Source: Streptomyces atratus | GTDB taxonomy: Bacteria; Actinomycetota; Actinomycetes; Streptomycetales; Streptomycetaceae | Assembly (NCBI RefSeq): GCF_900119365.1 | Contig: NZ_FPJO01000011.1 | Coordinates: 62,001-126,000 of the forward strand | Length of the DNA: 64,000 bases | Direction of reading: 5' to 3' | Part shown: positions 14,581-23,209 of the stretch, piece after piece | Layout of the letters: each line of letters starts with the position of its first letter | Numbering within the stretch: the stretch's first letter is position 1 | Notes under the pieces: generated by a model | The model's database searches: none | The model's input: the letters and a program-made list of their open reading frames with translations, nothing else | Told to the model about the DNA's origin: nothing | Translations under genes and position numbers: made by a program

Positions 14581-16932
14581 TCAGACGGGCACGCCGCCCT
14601 GGATCACCCTCAGGTCCGCCGCGTTGGCCTCGGTGACCTTCCAGAGTTCCCGCTGCCTGCCGTGCACATCGGCGACCGTCGCCGCATGGTCGTCGAGCAG
14701 CCCGGCCGCCCGCTCGGTGAGCCGGGCCCCCAGGTGCCGGTCGTGGACCGAGATGCCCCACTCCGGACGGTCGATGTCGGCGAGGAAGTACGCCATCTTC
14801 GGGTGCGAGATCAGGCTGATGATCGGCGTGCCGCAGCCGAACGGGATCATCCCGGCGTGCCCGCGCATCCCGATGACCAGCTTGGTCCGGGCGTAGGTGT
14901 CCCGGATCGCGTCGTTGCCGAAGTCGTACATCGGGATCACCGGCAGCGCGATCCCGTGCTCGCGCCGCAGGTCGAAGGCGATCCGCTCGTCGTCCAGCGA
15001 GTGGGCGACACACCGGACCTCGGCCCGCTTGCCGAGCTCCCGCACCGCGGTCGCCATCTCGCCCAGGAAGTGCCCGTAGTCGTGCCCGAAGCGGAGCCCG
15101 GAGCGGTCGTACGCGGCATTGATCAGCACGGTGTCCTCGCGCCGCTCCGGGTCCGTCCAGCCGTCCACCAGCTGCCTGGTGACCGTGGTCGGGCAGGGCT
15201 GGAAGCGCACCTTGTCGTGGAGCGAGGCGGGCAGCAGTTCGCGGACCTTCTCGATGGAGCCGTGGTTGCGCAGCCCGAAGAACGAGGCCCGCTCGACGAG
15301 CCTCCGCAGGCTGGAGAGGAACCTCTCCCGCCCGTGCCCGTACGCCTGGCCGTCGAAGGCGTTGAAGCCGACCGCGTACACCATGACGGGTACGTCGATC
15401 CGGTCGAGCAGCTCGTCCGGGACGTTCCACTGCCAGCCGCTGTTGCCGTTGGGCGCGGTGTCCGGGATGAAGAGGCCGCCGCCGCCGATGACCAGGCCCC
15501 GGCGCTCGTTGACCCGCTCCAGCGCGGCCTCGTCGAAGAGCCGGTGGGCGTGGATCGAGTGCCACCGCTGCGGGCCGGTGTCCCGGCCGAAGGCCAGCCG
15601 TACGCTCTCCGGCAGCAGCTTGTCACCGGCGTTGCCCTGGCGCTCCATGTAGAAGGCGACATGGGCCAGTTGGCCGGAGGCGGGGCCCTCCACGGGCGGC
15701 GTCAGCTCCGTGGTGCGCTTGTACATCAGCCGGTTGGCGCGGTGGGTGGGGTCGACCGCGAGGCCCTTCAGTGCGTACTCGACCGCCGCGCCGTCGTCGC
15801 CGTGGATCCAGGCGATCTGGGCGAGGCGGGCGAAGGCGGTCGCGGCCCGGTTGGGCGAGGCGGTGGCGAGCAGCAGCCGGGCGCGGGCCTCCTCGTAGCG
15901 GGAGACGCTCATCAGGGCATGGCCGAGCACCTCGTGCGGCCAGGACTCGTCGACGGGGATCCGGACCCGGCCCAGCAGATCGGCCGCCTCCCGGTACTCG
16001 CCCGCCGTGATGTGGGCGGCGGCGACCTTGCGGGCGGCCTCCGGGGAGCCGGTGCGCTCCACGTGCGGGGTGCCGTAGTGGACCAGCAGGTCGTGATGCT
16101 TGGCGCCGGGCAGCTCCAGGTACGCGGAGTGGAACTCGGCGTCGGACAGCTCGAATTCGTGCCAGCGGTTCTCCGCCTCGCGGTACCCGGCCTCGCCTCC
16201 CTGCCAGGGCTTGTGCCGCCCGGTGAAGTGCAGGATCGCGGTGGAGTCGGGGACCGGGAGGTCGCCGGAGAGCCGCCGCTTGACGAAGTTGTAGCGGGCG
16301 TCGAGCTGGACGAAGTCGCCGTCGAGCACGGCGTTGAGGATGCCCTGGTCGTGCTTGTCGAGCTCGTACGTGCCGGCCCGGCCGACCTCGTCGAGCCGCG
16401 CGCAGAACGCGTCGCTCAGATACTCGCGCTGGATGACCAGCAGTCCGCTGTTGAGCTTGTGCTGCCCGTAGAAGAACTGCGGTACGGCGGCCAGTCCGTC
16501 GCGCAGGGTCAGCAGTTCACCGAGATCGCCGAGGACGACCATGTCGGTGTCCAGGGTGATCACGGTGTCGTAGTCGCGGACCCGGAAGACGTCGAGGATG
16601 AAGTAGGCCTTGCGGACCAGGTAGTTGTCCTGGTCGCCCTTGGCGTACGAGTCGTAGTGCCCGGCGTCGACCCGGCGGAAGTCGACGCGCGGGTGCAGGG
16701 CCCGGATCTGTGCGACGGAGGAGGGGCGCAGACCGTCGTGCAGGACGAGGAAGTCCTCGCAGACGTTCGGGTTGGACAGGGCCAGGCTGCGCAGCAGGGC
16801 GAGGAAGCCGGGCAGGTAGTTCTCGTCGACGAAGCTCGCGAAGGCGACCCGGCGCTTGCCGGTGAGCGGGTTGGCGGGTGCGGGCGAGGCGGGGAGGGCC
16901 GTCGCGGAAGGGGTCGTAACGGTCGTCGTCAT
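14581..16932 (-). CDS. GT8 glycosyltransferase - repeat linker - polysaccharide pyruvyltransferase fusion
   Basis: This 783-residue protein joins three parts. Residues 25-290 are a GT8-type GT-A domain: RRVAFASFVDENYLPGFLAL, DTVITLDTDMVVLGDLGELL (DxD), FYGQHKLNSGLLVIQ, and ILHFTGRHKPW (metal His). Residues 300-400 are helical, TPR-like (ARKVAAAHITAGEYREAADL, SRYEEARARLLLA). Residues 430-760 match polysaccharide pyruvyltransferases of the CsaB/PF04230 kind: NAGDKLLPESVRLAFG, VIGGGGLFIPDTAP, and a conserved GMRGHAGMIPFGCGTPII. The product could add a hexose and then a pyruvate ketal to a wall polymer. ATG 16932 overlaps the upstream stop as ATGA, so it is co-translated with the GT29-like gene. 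Confidence 0.85.
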   Translation of the reverse strand: MTTTVTTPSATALPASPAPANPLTGKRRVAFASFVDENYLPGFLALLRSLALSNPNVCEDFLVLHDGLRPSSVAQIRALHPRVDFRRVDAGHYDSYAKGDQDNYLVRKAYFILDVFRVRDYDTVITLDTDMVVLGDLGELLTLRDGLAAVPQFFYGQHKLNSGLLVIQREYLSDAFCARLDEVGRAGTYELDKHDQGILNAVLDGDFVQLDARYNFVKRRLSGDLPVPDSTAILHFTGRHKPWQGGEAGYREAENRWHEFELSDAEFHSAYLELPGAKHHDLLVHYGTPHVERTGSPEAARKVAAAHITAGEYREAADLLGRVRIPVDESWPHEVLGHALMSVSRYEEARARLLLATASPNRAATAFARLAQIAWIHGDDGAAVEYALKGLAVDPTHRANRLMYKRTTELTPPVEGPASGQLAHVAFYMERQGNAGDKLLPESVRLAFGRDTGPQRWHSIHAHRLFDEAALERVNERRGLVIGGGGLFIPDTAPNGNSGWQWNVPDELLDRIDVPVMVYAVGFNAFDGQAYGHGRERFLSSLRRLVERASFFGLRNHGSIEKVRELLPASLHDKVRFQPCPTTVTRQLVDGWTDPERREDTVLINAAYDRSGLRFGHDYGHFLGEMATAVRELGKRAEVRCVAHSLDDERIAFDLRREHGIALPVIPMYDFGNDAIRDTYARTKLVIGMRGHAGMIPFGCGTPIISLISHPKMAYFLADIDRPEWGISVHDRHLGARLTERAAGLLDDHAATVADVHGRQRELWKVTEANAADLRVIQGGVPV

Positions 16933-18446
16933 CGCAGCCGGATCCTCATGTCGGTGGCGCTCTGGGCGCGTTCCATGACCCACGCCTTTTCGCTGGTGTA
17001 CTCGTGCACGGAGGTGATGGGCATCCGCATCGCGCCGGGCAGGCGGTAGGCGCCGCTCTCGTAGAAGTCGAAGCCGATCAGGTCGATCCGGCTGCTGACG
17101 TCCAGGTGGTCCAGGAGCCACAGCATGTTGAAGCCCGTGGTGGGGATGGCCGGCCAGACGTCGGCGCCGACGCGCCCGATGTCGCGCAGCGGCCAGCGCA
17201 GCGACTCGTCGCCCAGGTACTGCTGGGCGCCGGGGACGAGGCGGTTGCGCAGGGAGTGCTTCCAGTCGCCGGAGACCCCGCCGAAGACCAGCCGGGTGTG
17301 CACCTTCTGGTCCCAGTTGAACCCGTGCTTGTGGATGGTGGCGTGGATGTCGGTGCGCCGTCCGGTCGCCGCCGGGTCGATCCGGTACGAGTTGAAGCGC
17401 ACGACCAGGTCGTAGCCGTCGATCTCGGAGCCCATCGAACTGCCGCCGACGCGCTGGGAGTTGGCGATGAGGCAGATCGACCTGCCCGCGATCCGGTTAC
17501 GGAACTCGCCGACCGTGGTCCACTCGACGCCGCCGAAGGTGGGGTCCGCGACCGGGCCGCGCATCCGGCTCCGGCGCTGTTCGGCGTAGAGGCCGACGAT
17601 CCCGGTGAGCCCGGCCACGGCGCCGGGGTCCGTTCCGGCCGCTTCCATGGCCAGTCCGAGGTACTGCGAGGTGGCTTCCTGGAGCTCCGTCACCGGGACT
17701 CCGGTGCGCTCCTGGGCGAGCAGGGCGCCGATCAGCCGGGGCTCCGCCCGGCCCCAGTCACCGCGCGCCTGGAGGGCGAGGCCCTCGGCCCAGGTCTCGG
17801 TGACGGGGCGGGCGGCGTACTCGGCGGCGGCGGGGCAGTCGCGCTCCAGGCCGCGCAGCAGCTCGTCCTGGAGCCGCGCGCCCGCCCGCAGCCCGACGAC
17901 CTTGGCCGCGACGCCGAAGCCGTCGTCCTCGGTGTACGAGAGGTAGCGCTCGTACGCCTCGATGGCCGCGGTCTCCGCGCCCATCGCCTCCAGCGTCCTG
18001 GCCCGCAGCCGCCAGCCGGCCCGCGAGCCCTTGCGCTGGGTCAGCACGGTGTCCCCGATGAGCACCGCGAGCTTCAGCTCGTCCTCGTAGCCGCAGTCCA
18101 GCGCCTTGTTGCCGACCGCGAGCAGCGGGTCGAGCATTTCGTCGGCGAGAGCCGCGGCGGAGGCCGCGCCCGCCTTGCCCGCGCGCCGCATCAGCGGGAT
18201 CGAGGACTCGGCGGCCGGGGGGCCGACGGGCTGCGTCGCGGCGTACACGGCCAGCAGATGCCGCAGCGCCTCGCCAAGTGCCGTACGCCGCCGGTCGAGC
18301 CCCGCCACCAGTTTGGTGCTGTGCGCGGCGCAGGCCCGCAGGCACACGTCCACGTCGGTCGGGGTGACGGAGGCGAGCTGCGACGCGGCACTCCCGGGCG
18401 GAGCCGCGTCACGCTGCCGCGGCCAACGGGTGCGGGCTTCTCTCAT
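16929..18446 (-). CDS. GT29 sialyltransferase-like protein with helical N-terminal region
   Basis: The 505-residue protein has a helical, repeat-rich N-terminal part (residues 1-300) and a C-terminal domain that matches eukaryote-type GT29 sialyltransferases. The L-motif equivalent is GRSICLIANSQRVGGSSMG, continuing EIDGYDLVVRFNSYRID. The S-motif equivalent is PAIPTTGFNMLWLLDHL. A VS-like HEYTSE fits the HxxxxE pattern that carries the catalytic base. These pockets bind CMP-sialic acid in animals, which fits a locus making CMP-activated nine-carbon sugar. ATG 18446 has GGAG four bases upstream; a GTG at 18503 would add 19 residues without a ribosome site. No signal peptide or anchor is seen. 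Confidence 0.8.
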   Translation of the reverse strand: MREARTRWPRQRDAAPPGSAASQLASVTPTDVDVCLRACAAHSTKLVAGLDRRRTALGEALRHLLAVYAATQPVGPPAAESSIPLMRRAGKAGAASAAALADEMLDPLLAVGNKALDCGYEDELKLAVLIGDTVLTQRKGSRAGWRLRARTLEAMGAETAAIEAYERYLSYTEDDGFGVAAKVVGLRAGARLQDELLRGLERDCPAAAEYAARPVTETWAEGLALQARGDWGRAEPRLIGALLAQERTGVPVTELQEATSQYLGLAMEAAGTDPGAVAGLTGIVGLYAEQRRSRMRGPVADPTFGGVEWTTVGEFRNRIAGRSICLIANSQRVGGSSMGSEIDGYDLVVRFNSYRIDPAATGRRTDIHATIHKHGFNWDQKVHTRLVFGGVSGDWKHSLRNRLVPGAQQYLGDESLRWPLRDIGRVGADVWPAIPTTGFNMLWLLDHLDVSSRIDLIGFDFYESGAYRLPGAMRMPITSVHEYTSEKAWVMERAQSATDMRIRLR

Positions 18447-18667
18447 GGCGCTCCAAGCGTCTGGTGCCCGTAGGGGAGGGGGCGTGTCCGGATGTGCGGT
18501 CACCGGGCGCGCACGGAGCCCCGCTCCGTCGAGGGGCGGATGCCCGGCGCGCGTGATCGGTTCCGCGACACGCTAAGAAACCTGAGCGGCCACCGGATGA
18601 ACTCGCCCTTTCGGTACCGGAAACTGCGCACCGACCCCGCAGGTACGCGCGCTGGTCAGCGCCCCCC

Positions 18668-18814
18668 GTACCGTGCCTCGATGCCCGCGAGGCGTACGGG
18701 AAGGGCCTGTTCCTGGTCCGCCCGGACGGCTATGTCGGCCGGGCGGGCGAGGACGTCTCGGGCCTGGCGCGGTACCTGGCCCGGTTCGGACTCTCCCCGG
18801 TCACAGCCTCCTGA
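18668..18814 (+). pseudogene. C-terminal fragment of an FAD-dependent aromatic hydroxylase-type monooxygenase
   Basis: A 48-codon frame ending at TGA 18812-18814 reads LDAREAYGKGLFLVRPDGYV, then GRAGEDVSGLARYLARFGL. This is the end of PHBH-family flavin monooxygenases (LVRPDGYVAWR type). No start or FAD-binding GxGxxG region is upstream, where about 160 bases of non-coding sequence join the GT29-like gene. It is the tail of a gene lost by deletion. Confidence 0.5.
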
Positions 18815-18823
18815 GCCGGAACG

Positions 18824-19489
18824 TCACACGCTGCTGAGCGAGAGCTTCGCCGCGAAGCCGAGGAAGAGCAGCCCGGCCGCCGAAGTGGCCCCCGCCGACA
18901 GCCGCTTGCGGCGGCGGAACGCGGCGGACAGCCGGGTGCCGCCGAATATCAGCATCGACAGATAGAGGAAGCTGGCGATCTGCAGCAGGGTGCCCAGCAC
19001 CAGGAACGACAGCGCCGGATAGGCGTAGCCCGGATCGACGAACTGAACGAAGAACGAGATCAGGAACAGGATCGCCTTCGGGTTGAAGAGGCTGACCACC
19101 AGCGCCCGCCGGTACGGTCGCTCCATCGCCGCCGCGGCCGCGGGCCCGGCGTCCTCCTCGGTCAGCTCGGCCATCCGCCGGTGCCGCTCGCGCCACATGG
19201 TCACCGCGGCCCGCAGCATGCCGATCGCCAGCCAGGTCAGATAGCCCGCACCGGCGAACTTGACGACGGCGAAGAGCACCGGCGTCGTCTGCAGCAGCGA
19301 CGAGGCCCCGAGCGCGGACAGCGTCATCAGGACGGTGTCCCCGGTCCATACCCCGGCCGCCGCCACATACCCGGTCCGCACCCCGCGCCGGGCGGCGACG
19401 GAGAGCACGTACAGCGAATTCGGTCCCGGCAGCAGGACGATCAGCACCAGGCCGGCGAGATAGGTCGGAAGATCGGTGACACCCAGCAT
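18824..19489 (-). CDS. LysE/RhtB family amino-acid exporter
   Basis: This 221-residue inner-membrane protein exports amino acids such as leucine or homoserine lactone-type compounds. It has the family start LVLIVLLPGPNSLYVLSVAA (PGPN), GVRTGYVAAAGVWTGDTVL, and SLFNPKAILFLISFFVQFVD (NPK), with about six membrane segments. A loop rich in Glu and Ala (ELTEEDAGPAAAAAMERPY) lies before the third pair. ATG 19489 is preferred on family length; GTG 19519 adds ten residues. An 11-bp inverted repeat overlaps the upstream region. Substrate is not determinable; LeuE-like proteins are the nearest by pattern. Confidence 0.85.
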   Translation of the reverse strand: MLGVTDLPTYLAGLVLIVLLPGPNSLYVLSVAARRGVRTGYVAAAGVWTGDTVLMTLSALGASSLLQTTPVLFAVVKFAGAGYLTWLAIGMLRAAVTMWRERHRRMAELTEEDAGPAAAAAMERPYRRALVVSLFNPKAILFLISFFVQFVDPGYAYPALSFLVLGTLLQIASFLYLSMLIFGGTRLSAAFRRRKRLSAGATSAAGLLFLGFAAKLSLSSV

Positions 19490-19492
19490 GAA

Positions 19493-19524
19493 ACGGAGTG
19501 TCGCACGCGGGTACGACACTCCGT
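19493..19524. promoter_or_regulatory. Inverted repeat in the LysE-family leader
   Basis: ACGGAGTGTCG at 19493-19503 pairs with CGACACTCCGT at 19514-19524 across a 10-base spacer, directly before the ATG at 19489. It could be an operator or an mRNA hairpin that hides the start. Which, if either, is unknown. Confidence 0.4.
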
Positions 19525-19549
19525 CCAGGGGGTTCGGGAAGGCGCGGGG

Positions 19550-20161
19550 TCAGTCCTCGTCGCCGTCGAGGAGGCGGTCGACGGAGAGCTCCATCTCGAC
19601 GCCGACCACGTCCGGCACGGTGAACGAGGTCCCGCGCTTGTGGTGCGCCTTGTTCTTGTACTCGCCGCCCCGGGGGTCGGTGCAGAGCAGCACCTGGTCG
19701 TGCTTGCGATCGGCCACCACGTAGACCGGAATGCCCGCCTGGGCGTAGTCCTCGACCTTGGGGCCGAGGTCGTCCGCCCAGTTGGTCGACGTCACCTCCA
19801 CGACCATGCGGAAGACGTGGGCGGCGTAGCAGTTCTTCATGACATGGGCGTCCTTGATGTCGGCCTCGACGACCGACAGGTCGGGAATCGCGTAGTCCTC
19901 CGGCCCGGAGGGCAACCACAGCCCGACCCCCTGGACGAGTCTGAGCCCCACGGTGCGCGCCCGCGCACCGAACTCCTCGCCCAGCCAGGACAGAGCCAGA
20001 GCGTGCGATACGTCCGCCGGTGGTGTCACAGTGAGCCTCCCCTGGAGAATCTCCACGCGATGCCCAGGCAGCGAGTGTGCGAGCTGGTCGGCTGCCTCGC
20101 CGAGCGTCAGCTCCGGCTGTTCCTGCACGTGCACCTGCTCCTCGTGCTGTATTACGGCCAC
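19550..20161 (-). CDS. Uma2 family (DUF820) endonuclease-fold protein
   Basis: This 203-residue protein belongs to the Uma2/DUF820 family, a PD-(D/E)XK-fold group abundant in Streptomyces and cyanobacteria whose role is unsettled. LPGHRVEILQGRLTVTPPAD gives the first acidic residue, DYAIPDLSVVEADI the PD motif, RMVVEVTSTNWADDLGPKVE the ExxS...K stretch, and AGIPVYVVADRK the closing strand. GTG 20161 is chosen because AAGGAGG lies five bases upstream; longer frames to 20215 lack a ribosome site. It stands alone between LysE and the mutase. All core acidic residues appear present. Confidence 0.82.
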   Translation of the reverse strand: MAVIQHEEQVHVQEQPELTLGEAADQLAHSLPGHRVEILQGRLTVTPPADVSHALALSWLGEEFGARARTVGLRLVQGVGLWLPSGPEDYAIPDLSVVEADIKDAHVMKNCYAAHVFRMVVEVTSTNWADDLGPKVEDYAQAGIPVYVVADRKHDQVLLCTDPRGGEYKNKAHHKRGTSFTVPDVVGVEMELSVDRLLDGDED

Positions 20162-20250
20162 GGCATCCTCCTTTCGGGGACCACTGTTCATGAGCTTATC
20201 CACGGTCGCGGACATTCAGCGAGAGATCACCCGTGCGGGTACCCGCCCCC

Positions 20251-21831
20251 TCAGAACGCGTCCGACGGCACATACCTCCCCCACACCTCGCGCAGCGCGT
20301 CGCACACCTCGCCCACCGTCGCCCGCGCCCTGAGCGCGTCCTTCATCGGATACAGGACGTTGTCCGTGCCCTCGGCCGCCTTCCGCAGCCGGGCCAGCGC
20401 GGTGTCCACCGCGTCCTGGTCGCGTCCGGCGCGGAGCTCCGCCAGGCGGGCCGCCTGCTCGGCCTCGATCGCGGGGTCGACGCGGAGCGGCTCGTACGGC
20501 TCCTCCTCGTCGAGCTGGAAGCGGTTCACGCCGACCACGACGCGCTCCGCGCTGTCGGTCTCCAGGGCGATGCGGTACGCGGAGCGCTCGATCTCGCTCT
20601 TCTGGAAGCCGCGCTCGATCGCGCTGACCGCGCCGCCCATCTCCTCGACCCTGGCCATCAGCTCCAGGACGGCCGCCTCGACATCGTCGGTCATCTTCTC
20701 GACGACGTACGACCCGGCGAACGGGTCGACCGTCGCGGTGACGTCCGTCTCGTACGCCAGGACCTGCTGGGTACGCAGGGCCAGCCGGGCGGACTTGTCG
20801 GTGGGGAGGGCGATCGCCTCGTCGAAGGAGTTGGTGTGCAGCGACTGCGTACCGCCGAGGACCGCGGCCAGGCCCTGCACGGCGACGCGCACCAGGTTGA
20901 CCTCGGGCTGCTGGGCGGTGAGCTGGACGCCCGCGGTCTGGGTGTGGAAACGCAGCATCAGCGACTTGGGGTTCTCCGCGCCGAACTCCTCCTTCATCAC
21001 CCGGGCCCAGATCCGGCGGGCCGCACGGAACTTGGCGACCTCTTCGAGGATCGTCGTACGGGCGACGAAGAAGAAGGAGAGCCGGGGTGCGAAGTCGTCG
21101 ACGTCCATGCCGGCCGCGACGGCGGTACGGACGTACTCGATGCCGTCGGCGAGGGTGAACGCGATCTCCTGCGCGGGCGAGGCCCCGGCCTCGGCCATGT
21201 GGTAGCCGGAGATCGAGATGGTGTTCCACTTCGGGATCTCGGCCCGGCAGTACTTGAAGATGTCGGCGATCAGCCGCAGCGAGGGCCCCGGCGGGAAGAT
21301 GTACGTGCCGCGCGCGATGTACTCCTTGAGCACGTCGTTCTGGATGGTGCCGGTGAGCTTCTCCGCCGGGACCCCCTGCTCCTCGCCGACCAGTTGGTAC
21401 AGCAGCAGGAGCAGCGCCGCCGGGGCGTTGATCGTCATGGACGTGGAGACCTTGTCCAGCGGGATCCCGTCGAACAGGACCCGCATGTCGTCGATCGAGT
21501 CGATCGCGACGCCGACCTTGCCGACCTCGCCGGACGCGATCGGGGCGTCGGAGTCGTGGCCCATCTGGGTGGGCAGGTCGAAGGCGACGGACAGGCCGGT
21601 CGTCCCGTTGGCGATCAGCTGCTGGTAGCGGGCGTTGGACTCCGTCGCCGTACCGAAACCCGCGTACTGGCGCATCGTCCACGGCCGGCCGGTATACATC
21701 GTGGGGTAGACACCGCGCGTGAAGGGGTAGGCGCCCGGCTCTCCCAGTTTTTCGCCGGGGTTCCAGCCGTCGAGTGCGTCCGGCCCGTAGACCGGTTCGA
21801 TGGGCAGTCCCGACTCCGACTCGCGCGTCAT
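20251..21831 (-). CDS. Acyl-CoA mutase large subunit, methylmalonyl-CoA mutase family (no B12 domain)
   Basis: This 526-residue protein is the TIM-barrel catalytic subunit of an adenosylcobalamin-dependent carbon-skeleton mutase. Motifs are MRQYAGFGTATESNARYQQL, LSVAFDLPTQMGHDSDAPI, GTIQNDVLKEYIARGTYIFP, SISGYHMAEAGASPAQE and QSLHTNSFDEAIALPTD. It stops before the cobalamin-binding domain (DxHxxG), so it needs a separate small subunit that is not in this window. The Tyr in TMYTGRPWTM and the Arg in PGPSLRLIAD match positions that favour methylmalonyl-CoA over isobutyryl-CoA, as I recall from structures. ATG 21831 has GGGAGG eight bases upstream. It stands alone. Substrate assignment is tentative. 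Confidence 0.85.
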   Translation of the reverse strand: MTRESESGLPIEPVYGPDALDGWNPGEKLGEPGAYPFTRGVYPTMYTGRPWTMRQYAGFGTATESNARYQQLIANGTTGLSVAFDLPTQMGHDSDAPIASGEVGKVGVAIDSIDDMRVLFDGIPLDKVSTSMTINAPAALLLLLYQLVGEEQGVPAEKLTGTIQNDVLKEYIARGTYIFPPGPSLRLIADIFKYCRAEIPKWNTISISGYHMAEAGASPAQEIAFTLADGIEYVRTAVAAGMDVDDFAPRLSFFFVARTTILEEVAKFRAARRIWARVMKEEFGAENPKSLMLRFHTQTAGVQLTAQQPEVNLVRVAVQGLAAVLGGTQSLHTNSFDEAIALPTDKSARLALRTQQVLAYETDVTATVDPFAGSYVVEKMTDDVEAAVLELMARVEEMGGAVSAIERGFQKSEIERSAYRIALETDSAERVVVGVNRFQLDEEEPYEPLRVDPAIEAEQAARLAELRAGRDQDAVDTALARLRKAAEGTDNVLYPMKDALRARATVGEVCDALREVWGRYVPSDAF

Positions 21832-22061
21832 CTGCTGTGCCTCCCGCTGAAGCTGCTCAGTAAAGCTACTTGCTGGTAACCACGGTTCCCGCGACGGACT
21901 GCAGCGGCGGGCGCGAGACCGTTGGAGGGGCGGGGGCTGGGACCTTGCTCACAGCTCCTGCCCACGGCCCCCGTCTCCGCTCCTCCCCATCATGCGCGGG
22001 CTTTGGCGACCGGGCAGAGCGGGAATCCGTCCAAGAGACACCGGACACACAGGGGGCCGAG

Positions 22062-22994
22062 ATGATGGACAGCACCACCAGGAGCACATCGCGCGCCGGG
22101 ACACGGGGCTCGGCGGGGACCGGCGGGCGGGGCAGGGCGGGGACCGCGGCGGTGCTCGCCGTCCTCACCCTCGCCGCCGCGACGGCCGGCTGCAAGGCGC
22201 AGGCCACCGGCAGCGCACCGAAGGCCCCGTCGGCCCCGCCGAGGGCCACGGCCACCGACGACGGCAAGCCCGCGCCCACGCCGCCGTCGCCCGCCGTGTC
22301 GTCGCCCGCCGCCTCGTCGCCGGCAGCCACCGCGTCGCCCACGCCGAAGCCGGACCCGCAGGGCACGACCCTGATGGCGAGCGGTTCGGAGGGCAAGCAG
22401 GTACGCGAGCTACAGGCCCGGCTGCGGCAGATCGGCCACTTCGACCGCTCCCCCACCGGCTACTACGGCACCGTCACGGTCGCGGCCGTCCAGTCCTTCC
22501 AGGGCAAGCGCGGCCTCTCCCGTACGGGGAGAACGGACACCCTCACCTGGCAGAAGCTGCTCGGCATGACGCACGAGCCGACGGCAGCCGAGCTGAATCC
22601 GCCGACCACGCGGACGGTCGCCAAGCCGGACAAGCGCTGCATGACCGGCCGGGTCCTCTGCATCAGCAAGAACAGCCGGACGCTGTCCTGGATGATCGAC
22701 GGCCACGTCATGTCGTCGATGGACGTCCGCTTCGGCTCCCAGTACACGCCGACGCGCGAAGGCACCTTCTCGGTCTACTGGAAGTCCCGCCACCACGTGT
22801 CGACGATCTACCACACGGCCATGCCGTACGCGATGTTCTTCAGCGGCGGCCAGGCGGTGCACTACTCGGCGGACTTCGCGGCCCGCGGCTACAACGGCGC
22901 CTCGCACGGCTGCGTCAATGTCCGGGACGAGGGGAAGATCGCCTCGCTCTTCGCCCAGGTGAAGACCGGGGACAAGGTCGTGGTCCACGGCTGA
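22062..22994 (+). CDS. L,D-transpeptidase (YkuD) lipoprotein with peptidoglycan-binding domain
   Basis: This 310-residue lipoprotein cross-links peptidoglycan by 3-3 bonds. An N-terminal Arg/Thr-rich signal ends in LAAATAGC (lipobox, Cys about 43). A Pro/Ala/Ser linker (residues 48-100) spans the wall. Residues 105-165 are a peptidoglycan-binding repeat (GKQVRELQARLRQIGHFD, then YYGTVTVAAVQSFQ). Residues 185-310 are the YkuD domain, with the catalytic HYSADF and SHGCVNVRD, the Cys nucleophile motif. ATG 22062 follows AGGGGG. A second ATG lies one codon later. It is a single gene facing away from the mutase. Confidence 0.92.
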   Translation: MMDSTTRSTSRAGTRGSAGTGGRGRAGTAAVLAVLTLAAATAGCKAQATGSAPKAPSAPPRATATDDGKPAPTPPSPAVSSPAASSPAATASPTPKPDPQGTTLMASGSEGKQVRELQARLRQIGHFDRSPTGYYGTVTVAAVQSFQGKRGLSRTGRTDTLTWQKLLGMTHEPTAAELNPPTTRTVAKPDKRCMTGRVLCISKNSRTLSWMIDGHVMSSMDVRFGSQYTPTREGTFSVYWKSRHHVSTIYHTAMPYAMFFSGGQAVHYSADFAARGYNGASHGCVNVRDEGKIASLFAQVKTGDKVVVHG

Positions 22995-23209
22995 GGGCTG
23001 TCCCGGGGGGGGGAAGGAGAAGGGGCGCGGACGGGACCGGGGGAACGTGTCCCGCCCGCGCCATGTGCGCTGAGCCGTAGGTACGGGGGGAACCCCGGCT
23101 CTGTGCGCTGCCGATGACCAGTCGGCTCACTCAGTACTGCGTCACGGCCTCGAAAAACGTCACACCTGGCGGTGGAAGGCTGAAAAAAGCCTGTCGCGTA
23201 CGGCTCCGC

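Noticed and set aside
13912..17049. Rightward frame of ~1,045 residues spanning the POLYST gene end and the GT8 fusion
   Set aside because: It crosses the 54-base palindrome and two genes in other frames, and has no protein-like pattern.
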